From NCBI RefSeq assembly GCF_026627505.1, contig NZ_JAPNLK010000005.1, positions 62,001 to 126,000 of the forward strand: DNA of 64,000 bases, read 5' to 3'. The notes below the pieces were generated by a model. It was not told the origin of the DNA, searched no databases, and saw only the letters and a list, made by a program, of their open reading frames with translations. Shown here in pieces: positions 36,502 through 44,802 of the stretch (its first letter is position 1; the number at the start of each line of letters is the position of its first letter). The stretch comes from Streptomyces sp. H27-H5 (GTDB lineage Bacteria; Actinomycetota; Actinomycetes; Streptomycetales; Streptomycetaceae). The position numbers and the translations under genes were made by a program.

Positions 36502-38608
36502 GCGTCGCCCTGCGCACCCTGCGCACCCGCTGGATCACCCTCGTCGGCAGTTTCCTCGCCCTGTCCCTCGGAGTCGGCCTGATCGCCACCATGGGCCTCG
36601 GCCTCGCCGCCACCCTCGACGCGCCGCAGCGGCAGCCCGAACGGTTCGCGCAGGCCCCCGTCGTGGTCAAGGGCGCCGACACGCTGCGGGTGACGACCGC
36701 GGCCGGCGAACACACGGCCGTGTTGGCCCACTCCCGCGGCATCGACCCCGCGCTGACGCGCCGACTCGCCGCCCGCCTCTCACCCGCCGTCCCCCAGGTC
36801 GTCGTCACCGCCGACCCGGCCGCCGTACGGGCCGCCGTGAAAGCCTTCGCGGACCGGGACGGCCCCGGCGGAGCCACCGCGGCCGACGGCGTGGACGTTC
36901 GCGTCCTGACCGGCCGGGACCGGCACCTCGCCGACCCCGACCCGGAACGCGACCGCGAAGCCCTGCTCGCCGTCAACGCCGCGCTCGGCACCGCCGGCGG
37001 CATCACCGGCTTCGTCTCCGTGTTCGTCGTCGCCTCCACGTTCGCCTTCGCCGTGGCCCAACGCCGCAGGGAGTTCGCGCTGCTGCGCACCACCGGCGCC
37101 GCCCCGGGCCAGATCCGCCGCATGGTCCTCGTCGAGGCGCTGCTGCTCGGGGTGACGGCCGCCGCCGCCGGCTGCGTCCTCGGGGCGTACGGGGCGCCGA
37201 TCCTCGCCCGGGCCATGGCCCTCGGCGGTCTCGCACCCCGCTGGTTCGCCATCGGGAGCGCTTCCTGGCCCTACCACCTGGCCTTCTGGACCGGTCTGCT
37301 CGTCGCCTTCGGCGGGGTCGTCGCCGCCTCCTGGCGCGCCGGCCGCGTCGGCCCCACCGAGGCGCTGCGCGAGGCCGCCGCGGAGACCCGGACCATGACG
37401 TGGGGGCGCGGGATCTCCGGCGCCGCACTGGTGCTCCTGTCCCTCGCCATCCTGCTGTACGGGCTGCTCGACGACCCGTCCGAACTGCTCCACCGCAAGA
37501 CGTACCTCACCCGGCCGATGCCGCTCATCGCGGCGTGCGCCCTGCTGTTCCCGTTGGCCGTCAAACCGCTGATCCGGCTGGTCGGTTGGCTTCCCGCCCG
37601 ACTGCCGGGCGCCGGCGGGATGTTGATCCGGGAGAACGCGGCCACCGGGATCCGACGCACCTGCGCCGTCGCCGCGCCCGTCCTGGTCACCGTCGCCCTC
37701 GCCGGATCCCTCCTCGGCACCACAGCCACCCTGAACGAGGCGAAGGCCACCGAGATCCGGGAGCGGACCACCGCCCCCTTCGTCCTCTCCGGGAACTTCG
37801 ACCCGGCGGCCGTCGAACGGCTGCGCGCCGTACCCGGGGCCGACCTCTCGGCCACCTCCGCCACCGCCGTGCACGTCCTGGAGGAGGGCACCGCGCTCGT
37901 CCGCTCGGAGGCCCGCGCCGCGGATCCGGCCCTGCTCGCCAGGACCATGACACTGCCCGTCGTCGCGGGCGAGGTCACCGACCTCGACGACGACTCCATC
38001 ATCGTGAACGAGGAATGGGACCGGCACACCGTCGGAACCACCGTGGAGGTCCGGCTCGGCGACGGCGCCCGCAAGACCCTCCGGATCGCCGCCGTGCTCA
38101 GCGTCGGCACCGGCGACAACGGGGTCTACCTCACCCCCGCCAACGCCCCCGGCGCGCACGTCGACCGGATCGACGCGCGGACCGTCCCCGGCGCCGACGT
38201 CGCCGCGGTCGCCACCGCCCTGACCCGGGTCGCCGAGGCGTCGGGCGGCCGGGTCTTCACCAGGGACCAGTGGGTGCAGGCCAGTCGCCCCGGGACCAAG
38301 AGCACCACCCGGCTCGGCCTGCTGCTCGTCCTCGGCATCGCCCTCCTCTACACCGGCATCGGCCTCGCCAACACCCAGGTCATGGCCACCACCGAGCGGG
38401 TCGGCGAGTTCGCCGCGCTCCGGCTCGCCGGAGCCACCCGCCGACAGGTGCTGCGCCTGGTGGCGGGGGAGGCGCTGCTGGTCGTCCTGGCCGGGGCGGT
38501 CGTCGGAGGCCTGGTCGCCGCCCTGAACCTGGGGGGCGTGTGGGGCGCCCTCCACCTCCTCGACGTCCGGGTGCCGATCGTGGTCCCGTGGGAGATGCTC
38601 CGCGCATC
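36495..38608 (+). pseudogene. FtsX/MacB-like ABC permease, 3' truncated
   Basis: From a GTG overlapping the ATPase stop by seven bases, about 704 codons encode a two-module FtsX permease: a first membrane helix at the N-terminus, an FtsX core (GFVSVFVVASTFAFAVAQRR, then ALLRTTGAAPGQIRRMVLVE), a central helix, an extracellular MacB-like part and the start of the second core (GEFAALRLAGATRRQVLRLV). Homology stops at VVPWEMLRA, near 38608, before the last membrane helix. The frame continues another 150 codons to 39059 as unrelated Arg-rich sequence antisense to a lipoprotein fragment. Loss of the last helix and a broken ATPase suggest it is dead. Confidence 0.7.
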
Positions 38609-39040
38609 GCACCTCGGCGCGCGCCAGGGCCCGTTCACGGCCCGGAGGCATCGCCGCGGCGGGCGACAGGGCCGCCGCCCGGGTACGGGCGGGGTCCGGG
38701 TACCGGTGTCCCGACTCCCGCATGCACCGGGCCCACCCCCGGTCGCTGCGCCGGACCACACCGCCCGTCGGGAGGGCGGCCCGCACCCCGTCGGGGCCGG
38801 GGCCGTTCGCCGCGAGGAGGGCGAGCGCCTTGCGCTCCGCGGGCAGGGACGCGAAGTAGCCGCGGTTGGGATCGCGCGCCGCCAGATCGCGCCGGCGACG
38901 CTCCAAGGCGCTCCCGTAGCCGTGGGCGCCGGCCCAGGCCGGCTCGGTCAGGACGTAGGGGAACGCCCGGTCCACGGACGGCGGATCGTCGTCGGTGACC
39001 GGGTGGTAGTCGAACCCCGGCGCCGGTCGCCGGGGCGCGT
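38605..39040 (-). pseudogene. internal fragment of a conserved secreted lipoprotein-type protein
   Basis: The minus strand encodes about 140 residues with native-looking character: GFDYHPVTDDDPPSVDRAF, WAGAHGYGSALERRRR, WARCMRESGHRYPDP and RALARAEVRCAEHL. This resembles the repeat-like middle and end of streptomycete lipoproteins with the pattern W-x-x-C-M-x-x-x-G-x-x-Y-x-D-P. Neither a signal peptide nor a proper end is present. It abuts the broken permease tail to tail, so one event probably truncated both. Confidence 0.55.
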
Positions 39041-39113
39041 GCGGAGGATCAGCCGGTGATGTTGACGGGCCGGTACGCGTGGTAGCCGTCGCGCCCGTGC
39101 CGTACGCACCCGG

Positions 39114-39674
39114 ATGGGCAGCCGACGGGTCTGTGCCACCACGGGCGCGGTGGCCGGGGCGCTGGTCGGCGCCCTGCTCGCGGTCCTCGTGCTGCGCACC
39201 GTCGTCGACGCAGGCCACACCTCCGGGGAGACCCGGGAGGCCACGGCTCCGACCGGCGGCCCGACGGGGGCCGGTTCCGCGGGCAAGGGCCCGGGATCAG
39301 GGCCGGGGATCGCCGAGAACGCCCGGATCTTCGTCAACCGGAACACGGGCGACTGCCTGGACGACAGCCTGGAGAAGGGCCTGCGGTCCTTCGACTGCAA
39401 CGGGATGAGCTACCAGCGGTGGACCGTGGAGAGCGCGCCCGACGGCACCCGGCAGTTGCGCAACCACGCCACCGGGGCCTGTCTCGACGCCGACGGCGCG
39501 GGGCTGCGCACCTCCGGCTGCGCCGCGGCCGCGTCCCAGAAATGGGTGCTCACGGCCTGGGGCGACGCGTCCGTCGAGGTTCGCAGCAAGGTCACGGGGG
39601 CCTGCCTGGACGACGGCCCGGCCGGGTTGCGTGACCTCGCCTGCGATCGGACGAACCATCAGAGGTGGGGTTGA
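39114..39674 (+). CDS. membrane-anchored ricin-type lectin (CBM13) protein
   Basis: A 186-residue protein: one N-terminal membrane helix (about 11-29), a Gly/Thr/Pro linker and one ricin B-type beta-trefoil from residue 65 on, with three QxW-type sites (YQRW, SQKW, HQRW) and paired cysteines (GDCLDD, FDCNG, ACLDA, SGCAA, ACLDD, LACDR). The trefoil should bind galactose- or xylose-type sugars at the outer face of the membrane. No catalytic domain is attached. It is convergent with the GH43 remnant. Confidence 0.8.
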   Translation: MGSRRVCATTGAVAGALVGALLAVLVLRTVVDAGHTSGETREATAPTGGPTGAGSAGKGPGSGPGIAENARIFVNRNTGDCLDDSLEKGLRSFDCNGMSYQRWTVESAPDGTRQLRNHATGACLDADGAGLRTSGCAAAASQKWVLTAWGDASVEVRSKVTGACLDDGPAGLRDLACDRTNHQRWG

Positions 39675-39685
39675 CGCCCGGGCTG

Positions 39686-39740
39686 GGCCCTGTCGTCGAA
39701 GTGGCGCCGGTGGGCCCGGCGAGACGTTGACGACAGGGCC
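39686..39740. repeat. 55-nt near-palindromic hairpin
   Basis: GGCCCTGTCGTC at the left pairs perfectly with GACGACAGGGCC at the right. Between them lies a second stem (GCCGG and CCGGC). It separates two convergent genes and may simply be a terminator, but the long outer arms also look like short terminal inverted repeats of a small mobile-element remnant. Confidence 0.45.
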
Positions 39741-39759
39741 TGGGGGATCGGGCCGCCCG

Positions 39760-40538
39760 TCACCGTGCCCGGTCGCCGCGCACGACCGGGCGGCCGTCCT
39801 CGAACACGAGGTCCGCCAGGTACATCACCCGTCCCCGGCCGTCGGGGCTCCAGCCGTGGAAGAGGATCCGGTCCCGGCCGCCCGGTCCCGTCACGACGTC
39901 CTGGCCGCCGGGGCCGCGGACCGCGCCGGCGAGCGACTCGGTGGTCACCAGCGGGGCGGCCGCCTTCGTGTAGGGGCCGGTGAGGGCGTCCGCCACCGCG
40001 TAGCCGATCGTGTACCCGTCGCCCCCGTAGGCGTCGGCCGAGTAGAAGAGCACGTAGTGGTCGCCGCGCTTGACGAGCGTGGGCGCCTCGACCAGCGAGC
40101 CCTCCCAGTCGCGGTCCTGGCGGATCAGCCGGACGGGCTCGCCGGTGGTACGGGTCCCGTCCCACGTGGTGGGCTGGAGGTGGATCCACGTGTCCGTCTC
40201 GCAGCAGTTGCCGTCGCTCTTCCACAGCAGGTACCGCCGGCCGCCCTCGGTGTGGTTCGCCGCGTCGATGGCGCCTCCCGCCGCGACCGGGCAGACGCCC
40301 GGCGGGGGCCGGTGTCGGCGGAGGCCCCGACGGGGGTCGCGGCGAGCCACAGGGTCCCGAGGGCGGCGGCGAACGCGGCGCCGATCACCGTGCGCAGTTG
40401 CCGAGAGGGTCGGGAGGGGGCGTGTCGCGGGTTTCGCCTGGGATCGCGGTGGGGGCTTCGGCGCGGGATGCGTCGGGGACGGCGCGCGGCGGGGGCTGGG
40501 GGCACGTGTTCCGCTCCTCGGGTGTCCGGGACCGACAC
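39760..40538 (-). pseudogene. GH43-family glycosidase with internal deletion
   Basis: The C-terminal 170 codons are a good GH43 half: CPVAAGGAIDA, RRYLLWKSDGNCCETDTWIH, SLVEAPTLVKRGDHYVLFYSA (the Glu is the expected general acid) and YTIGYAVADALTGPY. Upstream, in another frame at about 40298-40400, lies a signal peptide, RQLRTVIGAAFAAALGTLWL. The N-terminal blades with the catalytic Asp are missing, roughly 150 codons, and the junction near 40305 shifts the frame. The enzyme cannot be made or work. Confidence 0.7.
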
Positions 40539-40661
40539 CCTCGTCGAGCGGTGCCGGCGTCTCCTTCGACCCTGTGGAACGACGCACCGGATCCCGGGTT
40601 GCGCGGATCCCCGGTTGTGGGGGTTCCGGGGGTCCGGGGTCGCGCGGCGGGCCCCGACGCC

Positions 40662-41123
40662 TCAGCGCGTGGCGCCCGTGCGCGGGGCGTACAGGTCGAT
40701 GAGCCGGGTGCGGGTCTGTTGCAACCGGACCGCGAGGACCCGTCCGACCCAGTGCCCGACCGAGGACCCGAACGCCGGATCGGCGTCCATCAGCATGCGT
40801 ACGGTCGTCCCGTCGAACTCGTAGGCCCGTACCGGGGTCATCGCCTCGGCGCTGAGCTGCCAGGTGTACGGGGGGAACAGCCAGGACCAACCGACCAACT
40901 CACCGGGACCGAGGCTCTGGACGGGCGTGGGCCTGCGGCCGGGTACGGGGATCTCTAGCGTCACCGTGCCGGAGCGCACGATCCAGAAGGAGTCCGCCCG
41001 GGTGCCCTCGTCGAAGATCCGCGCGTTCTCGGGGAAATTGACCTCGCGGGCGTGCGACATCAGCCGTCCACGGTGCTCGGTGGACAAGACGGCGGCGATC
41101 CGGATGGGGGAAGGTGTGCTCAC
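40662..41123 (-). CDS. cyclic-nucleotide-binding domain protein without HTH
   Basis: A 153-residue single CAP_ED (cNMP-binding) domain: the beta-roll shows ENARIFDEGTRADSFWIVRSG and the phosphate-cassette region LGPGELVGWSWLFPPY. The usual Arg-containing cassette is not conserved, so cAMP may not be the ligand. The DNA-binding HTH of Crp/Fnr regulators is absent, and the protein ends shortly after the C-helix. It may act on a partner protein. Confidence 0.8.
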   Translation of the reverse strand: MSTPSPIRIAAVLSTEHRGRLMSHAREVNFPENARIFDEGTRADSFWIVRSGTVTLEIPVPGRRPTPVQSLGPGELVGWSWLFPPYTWQLSAEAMTPVRAYEFDGTTVRMLMDADPAFGSSVGHWVGRVLAVRLQQTRTRLIDLYAPRTGATR

Positions 41124-41431
41124 GACGGCCTCCGATCACGACCCCCCACTACGCTCCTGCTCCCCCCAGTGTCGCCGACTTCCGCCGATCCAGGGTGTGA
41201 CCGCGGTGCGCGGCGGATCGGGGGCCCGGAGGGCCCGCCGAGGGGCCGTCGGGGCGATCCGTCGCACGGCGATCACCGAGGGTGACCGCGGTCTCCTCTC
41301 GTCGTGTGCCGCCGGGATCGGCGTGCTGTTCGCAGCCTCGGCCGATCCGTGGCGGAAGAAACCATTCCGGCGGCGCCGATCCCCATGCGCCCGAATCCAC
41401 GTGCCCCGGTTCCCGCGATCCGCCGCGCGAC
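41124..41431. other. intergenic stretch without recognised features
   Basis: 308 bp between two leftward genes. Short open frames exist on both strands, but none has a convincing start or composition. The end near 41124 must contain the promoter of the cNMP-binding gene. I see no clear operator or terminator. Confidence 0.3.
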
Positions 41432-41734
41432 TCACTCCTCGGCATTGGCCTCCAGGCAGGCCAGCTCCATCGCGTCCAGCACCGCCTCGTGGCTGCGCTC
41501 GCTCAGCTCCGCGACGTTCTCGATCTGCGCCGTGGCCCAGGCGGCGAGGGTCATCACCAGCACCCGCAGGCCGTCCGTGCCGTGCTCGGCGAGGATCGCG
41601 TCCGCGACGAGCATGGCGTCCTCCGGCACCTGCTCCGGTGGCTCCAGCCCCGCGAGGCCCCGCAGCATCGCGAGGGTGCGGCGGGAGATCTCCGGGGTCA
41701 TCCTCGCCAGCCGCATGTCTTCTTCGTCGTCCAT
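41432..41734 (-). CDS. small helical hypothetical protein
   Basis: A 100-residue acidic, all-helical protein (MDDEEDMRLARMTPEISRR... ending ELACLEANAEE). The ATG at 41734 was chosen for its GGAGGG site nine bases upstream; a start ten codons earlier is possible. There is no recognised domain or close neighbour in the same unit. Confidence 0.6.
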   Translation of the reverse strand: MDDEEDMRLARMTPEISRRTLAMLRGLAGLEPPEQVPEDAMLVADAILAEHGTDGLRVLVMTLAAWATAQIENVAELSERSHEAVLDAMELACLEANAEE

Positions 41735-42039
41735 CCGCGCCCCGCCCTCCGGTGTCGTGCCCAACCCCTGAGGGCACGGTAGAGGCGCGGGGCCCGACGC
41801 GGGGCGGTTTCACGGGGGTGGGCGTGCGTAAACGAGTGGCGCGCGATGCCGTCTGTTGACAGGAACCGGACATGACCGAACGAAACGAACCGACGACCGT
41901 GCGTACCGGGCCCGCCCGGGCTCCCGGAACCCTCCGCCCGCCCGAGAGCCGCGATCACTCCCGCCGAACGGCTTCCCCCCGTCCCGACCCACGGGTAACT
42001 TGACCGCGTCAACCGCCCGGCCGATCCGGCGGGAGCGAC
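41735..42039. promoter_or_regulatory. region upstream of the GH5 gene
   Basis: 305 bp without a gene. It holds a TTGACA at 41856-41861 that could be a -35 element (no good -10 follows at 17 bp) and a small inverted repeat, TTGAC-CGC-GTCAA, at 42000-42012, 27 bp before the GH5 ATG, which may be an operator. Confidence 0.35.
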
Positions 42040-43965
42040 ATGAACAGCCTTTTACGGGTGGCCCGTCACCTGCTTCCCGGACTCCTCCTGCTCGCGGTCG
42101 CCGCACCGCCGGCGCACGCCGCCCGACCCGCGCCCGTACCGGCGGCCGGCGCGGCGGCGGAGGCCGGTGCGTGGACCGCGCCGCTCTCCACCCGGGGCCG
42201 GTACATCGTCGACGCCGAAGGCAACCGCTTCCGCCTGCGCTCCGGGAACTGGGACGGGGCCCAGGGCTCCTGGACCGGCTCCGGCGACCGCGGCGATCCC
42301 GCCACCCACCACAGCGGCCAGGACTCCCACGGCATACCGCTCGGGCTCGACCGGGTGCCCCTGCCCACCCTCATCGCCGATTTCCGGGCCCTCGGCCTCA
42401 ACAGCATCCGGCTCCCCTTCTCCAACGAGATGCTCCGCGCGAGCACCCCCGTCCCGGACGCGGCCGTCGCCGCCAATCCGGCCCTGCGCGGCCGTACCCC
42501 GCTCCAGGTGTACGACGCCGTGGTGTCCGCGCTCACCGACGCCGGCTTCGCCGTCATCCTCAACAACCACACCGGCACCACGCGGTGGTGCTGCGGTCTC
42601 GACGGCAACGAGCGCTGGAACAGCGGCCGCTCCACAGGCCAGTGGGCGGACGACTGGGTGTTCATCACCCGCCGCTACCGCGACAACCCGCGCGTGGTGG
42701 GCGCCGACCTCTACAACGAGGTGCGCCGCGACATCCTCGACGACCCCAACTGGGGCCTGGGGGACGGCCACGACTGGCACGCCGCCGCCCAGGAGGCCGC
42801 CGACCGCATCCTCACCGAGGCGAACCCGAACCTGCTCATCGTCATCGAGGGCATCAACTGGACCGGCATCCCCCTCGACGGCCTCGCGCACGGCCGCCCG
42901 ACCCTCACCCCCGTCCGCACGCTCTCGCACACCCTCGCCGTGTCCGGGAAGCTGGTCTACTCGGCCCACTTCTACGGATACACCGGCCCCCACCACAGCG
43001 GCGCCACCGGAATGGGCGAGACCCACGACCCCCGCTACCAGGACATGACCCGCGCCGAGCTGGAACGGACCCTGTACGACCAGGCGTTCTTCGTCTCCGC
43101 CGAAACGGGAAAGCACTTCACCGCCCCCGTCTGGATCAGCGAGTTCGGCATCGGCGCCGACGAGAACGGCGCCGCACCGCGCGCCTGGTTCGAGAACCTC
43201 ACCTCCCACCTGACCGCCACCGACGCCGACTTCGCGTACTGGCCGTTGGTCGGCTGGAGCACCACGGCCCAGGGCGCCCCGGGCGGCGACAGCTGGGCGG
43301 TGCTCCGCTACGACCACACGGGCCGCCGCAGCGGAGCGCTCGACGCGGGCGACTGGCGCACCGGGCCCTGGTCCGCGCTCCTCGGCGCCCCCGGGCGCAC
43401 GGGACCGGTTCCCGTCACCCCCGCCTGGTACCAACTCACCACCGACCACCGGGACCACAACGCCTCGCTGCTCACCCGGGCCGCCGGCGACTGGGACGGC
43501 GGGGCCCGCAAGGCGGTGTGCCCGGACGGCTCCCGGCTCGCCGGCCTGAGCCACACCGGGGGCCGGGGCCTGTGCGCCACGTCCGACCTGCGCGCCGCGG
43601 CGGGCGGCCACACCGTCGTCCGGGACGAACGGCACGTCCCGCCGGGCGGTGACTGGGCCTCCGGGTACACGAAGTTCCAGTGCCCGAGCGGGCAGTTCCT
43701 CATCGGGTACGCGCTGCGCGGGGCCCGGGTCTCGGCCGGCCTGTGCGCGCCCGCCCGTACGGCCCTCCCGGCCGGTACCGGCCGTACGGTCTGGTTCGAC
43801 CGGGGCGACGCCCGGCCTCCGGGCGACCCGGGTGGCGACTACGCCCACGGTCACCTCAAGGGCCAGTGCCAGTCGACCGAGTACGCGGCGGGCATCGCCT
43901 TCACCACCCGCGCCGCCGCCCGCCAGGGCCCGGCGGCCCTGCTCTGCCGCCCCCTGCCCGGATAG
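42040..43965 (+). CDS. secreted GH5-family glycoside hydrolase
   Basis: A 641-residue exported enzyme. The signal peptide (about 1-27, ending PPAHA) is followed by a linker and a GH5 TIM barrel (about 48-420). The acid/base is Glu227 in DLYNEVRRD and the nucleophile Glu368 in WISEFGIG. The conserved RLPFSNE and NHTGTTRWCC stretches are also seen. A C-terminal Cys-rich region (about 480-641) with three similar blocks (KAVCPDGSRLAGLSHTGGRGLC, and KFQCPSGQFLIGYALRG) probably binds substrate. Cellulase- or mannanase-type activity is likely; exact specificity is open. Confidence 0.85.
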   Translation: MNSLLRVARHLLPGLLLLAVAAPPAHAARPAPVPAAGAAAEAGAWTAPLSTRGRYIVDAEGNRFRLRSGNWDGAQGSWTGSGDRGDPATHHSGQDSHGIPLGLDRVPLPTLIADFRALGLNSIRLPFSNEMLRASTPVPDAAVAANPALRGRTPLQVYDAVVSALTDAGFAVILNNHTGTTRWCCGLDGNERWNSGRSTGQWADDWVFITRRYRDNPRVVGADLYNEVRRDILDDPNWGLGDGHDWHAAAQEAADRILTEANPNLLIVIEGINWTGIPLDGLAHGRPTLTPVRTLSHTLAVSGKLVYSAHFYGYTGPHHSGATGMGETHDPRYQDMTRAELERTLYDQAFFVSAETGKHFTAPVWISEFGIGADENGAAPRAWFENLTSHLTATDADFAYWPLVGWSTTAQGAPGGDSWAVLRYDHTGRRSGALDAGDWRTGPWSALLGAPGRTGPVPVTPAWYQLTTDHRDHNASLLTRAAGDWDGGARKAVCPDGSRLAGLSHTGGRGLCATSDLRAAAGGHTVVRDERHVPPGGDWASGYTKFQCPSGQFLIGYALRGARVSAGLCAPARTALPAGTGRTVWFDRGDARPPGDPGGDYAHGHLKGQCQSTEYAAGIAFTTRAAARQGPAALLCRPLPG

Positions 43966-43972
43966 GTCCAGC

Positions 43973-44000
43973 GCGGCCGGGGCTCGCCCGCCCCGGCCGC
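43973..44000. terminator. bidirectional terminator
   Basis: GCGGCCGGGGC and GCCCCGGCCGC form an 11-bp perfect stem with a 6-nt loop between the convergent GH5 and ankyrin genes. Confidence 0.75.
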
Positions 44001-44041
44001 GGATCCGTCCCGGCGCTCCGGCGACCGATCGCGCGCGTCGA

Positions 44042-44470
44042 TCACCTGCCGTCCACCGTCGTCGGCAACGCCTCCCGCAGCAGACGGGCGACGTCCTCGT
44101 GCTCCTCGCGCACCGCCCACTCCAGTGGGGAGAGCCCCTCTCCGTCGTCCTCGCGCAGCCCCGGATCGGCGCCACCCGCCAGCAGCGCGCGCACCGTCTC
44201 CACATGCCCCCAGCACGCCGCCGCGCACAGGGGCGTGCCGTCCGTGGGGCCACCGCTGTGCGCGTTCGGGTCCGCGCCGTGATCGAGCAGCGCCCGGACG
44301 CTGTCCGGGTTCCCCTGGACCGAGGCGACGTACAGGGCGGTGGTGCCGTCCGCGTCCCTGCCGTCGGGATCGGCCCCCGCGCCGATCAGCGCCTCCACCC
44401 GGGCCGTCGAGCCGTGTCCGGCGGCCTCGACCAGCTGCCGGGAAAGGCGTTTGCTCGTACGTCTGTTCAT
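44042..44470 (-). CDS. ankyrin repeat protein
   Basis: A 142-residue cytoplasmic protein with about four ankyrin repeats. These include ARVEALIGAGADPDGRDADG, DSVRALLDHGADPNAHSGG and ETVRALLAGGADPGLREDDG, and the spacing is the normal 33 residues. Such proteins bind other proteins; no partner is evident. It begins at a strong ATG next to the promoter region of the secreted protein gene. Confidence 0.85.
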   Translation of the reverse strand: MNRRTSKRLSRQLVEAAGHGSTARVEALIGAGADPDGRDADGTTALYVASVQGNPDSVRALLDHGADPNAHSGGPTDGTPLCAAACWGHVETVRALLAGGADPGLREDDGEGLSPLEWAVREEHEDVARLLREALPTTVDGR

Positions 44471-44802
44471 GCGCCCATGGTGCTACACGCGCTCGGCTCC
44501 GAGCCGGGCGCGCGTCCCGGCCCGCAGGTGTGCCGGAGCAGAGCGTGAGCCCGCCGAAGACACCCCGGCGACCTGCGGGAACGGTCGCACAGCCGCTCGG
44601 CGGCCCCCGCGCCGGACTCCGCCGGGTCGTCGCATCCGGCCGGCCGCCGATCGCGGGCTCCCCGGGTCAATCTGCATCAAATAAGTCAAGTGTGATGACC
44701 GGCCCGGTGAATCGCCCTAGGGTGCGCCCATACCCGCGACCGAGGACGGCTCAAAGGCTGTTTTCGGCCACACCGCACACCGCACATCGAACTGGGGGGT
44801 TC
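44471..44802. other. intergenic region with promoter
   Basis: 332 bp between the divergent ankyrin gene and the large secreted protein gene. The right half is A/T-rich by local standards (CATCAAATAAGTCAAG at about 44674-44689) and contains the promoter listed next. No gene was seen. Confidence 0.4.
44695..44723 (+). promoter_or_regulatory. candidate promoter of the secreted multidomain gene
   Basis: ATGACC and TAGGGT are separated by 17 bp and lie 80 bp before the ATG. TAGGGT is one base from the streptomycete housekeeping -10 TAGGAT; the -35 is weaker. Confidence 0.45.

Noticed and set aside
41856..41890. Housekeeping promoter for the GH5 gene at TTGACA
   Set aside because: No acceptable -10 hexamer follows at 16-19 bp; it is kept only as a note in the region entry.
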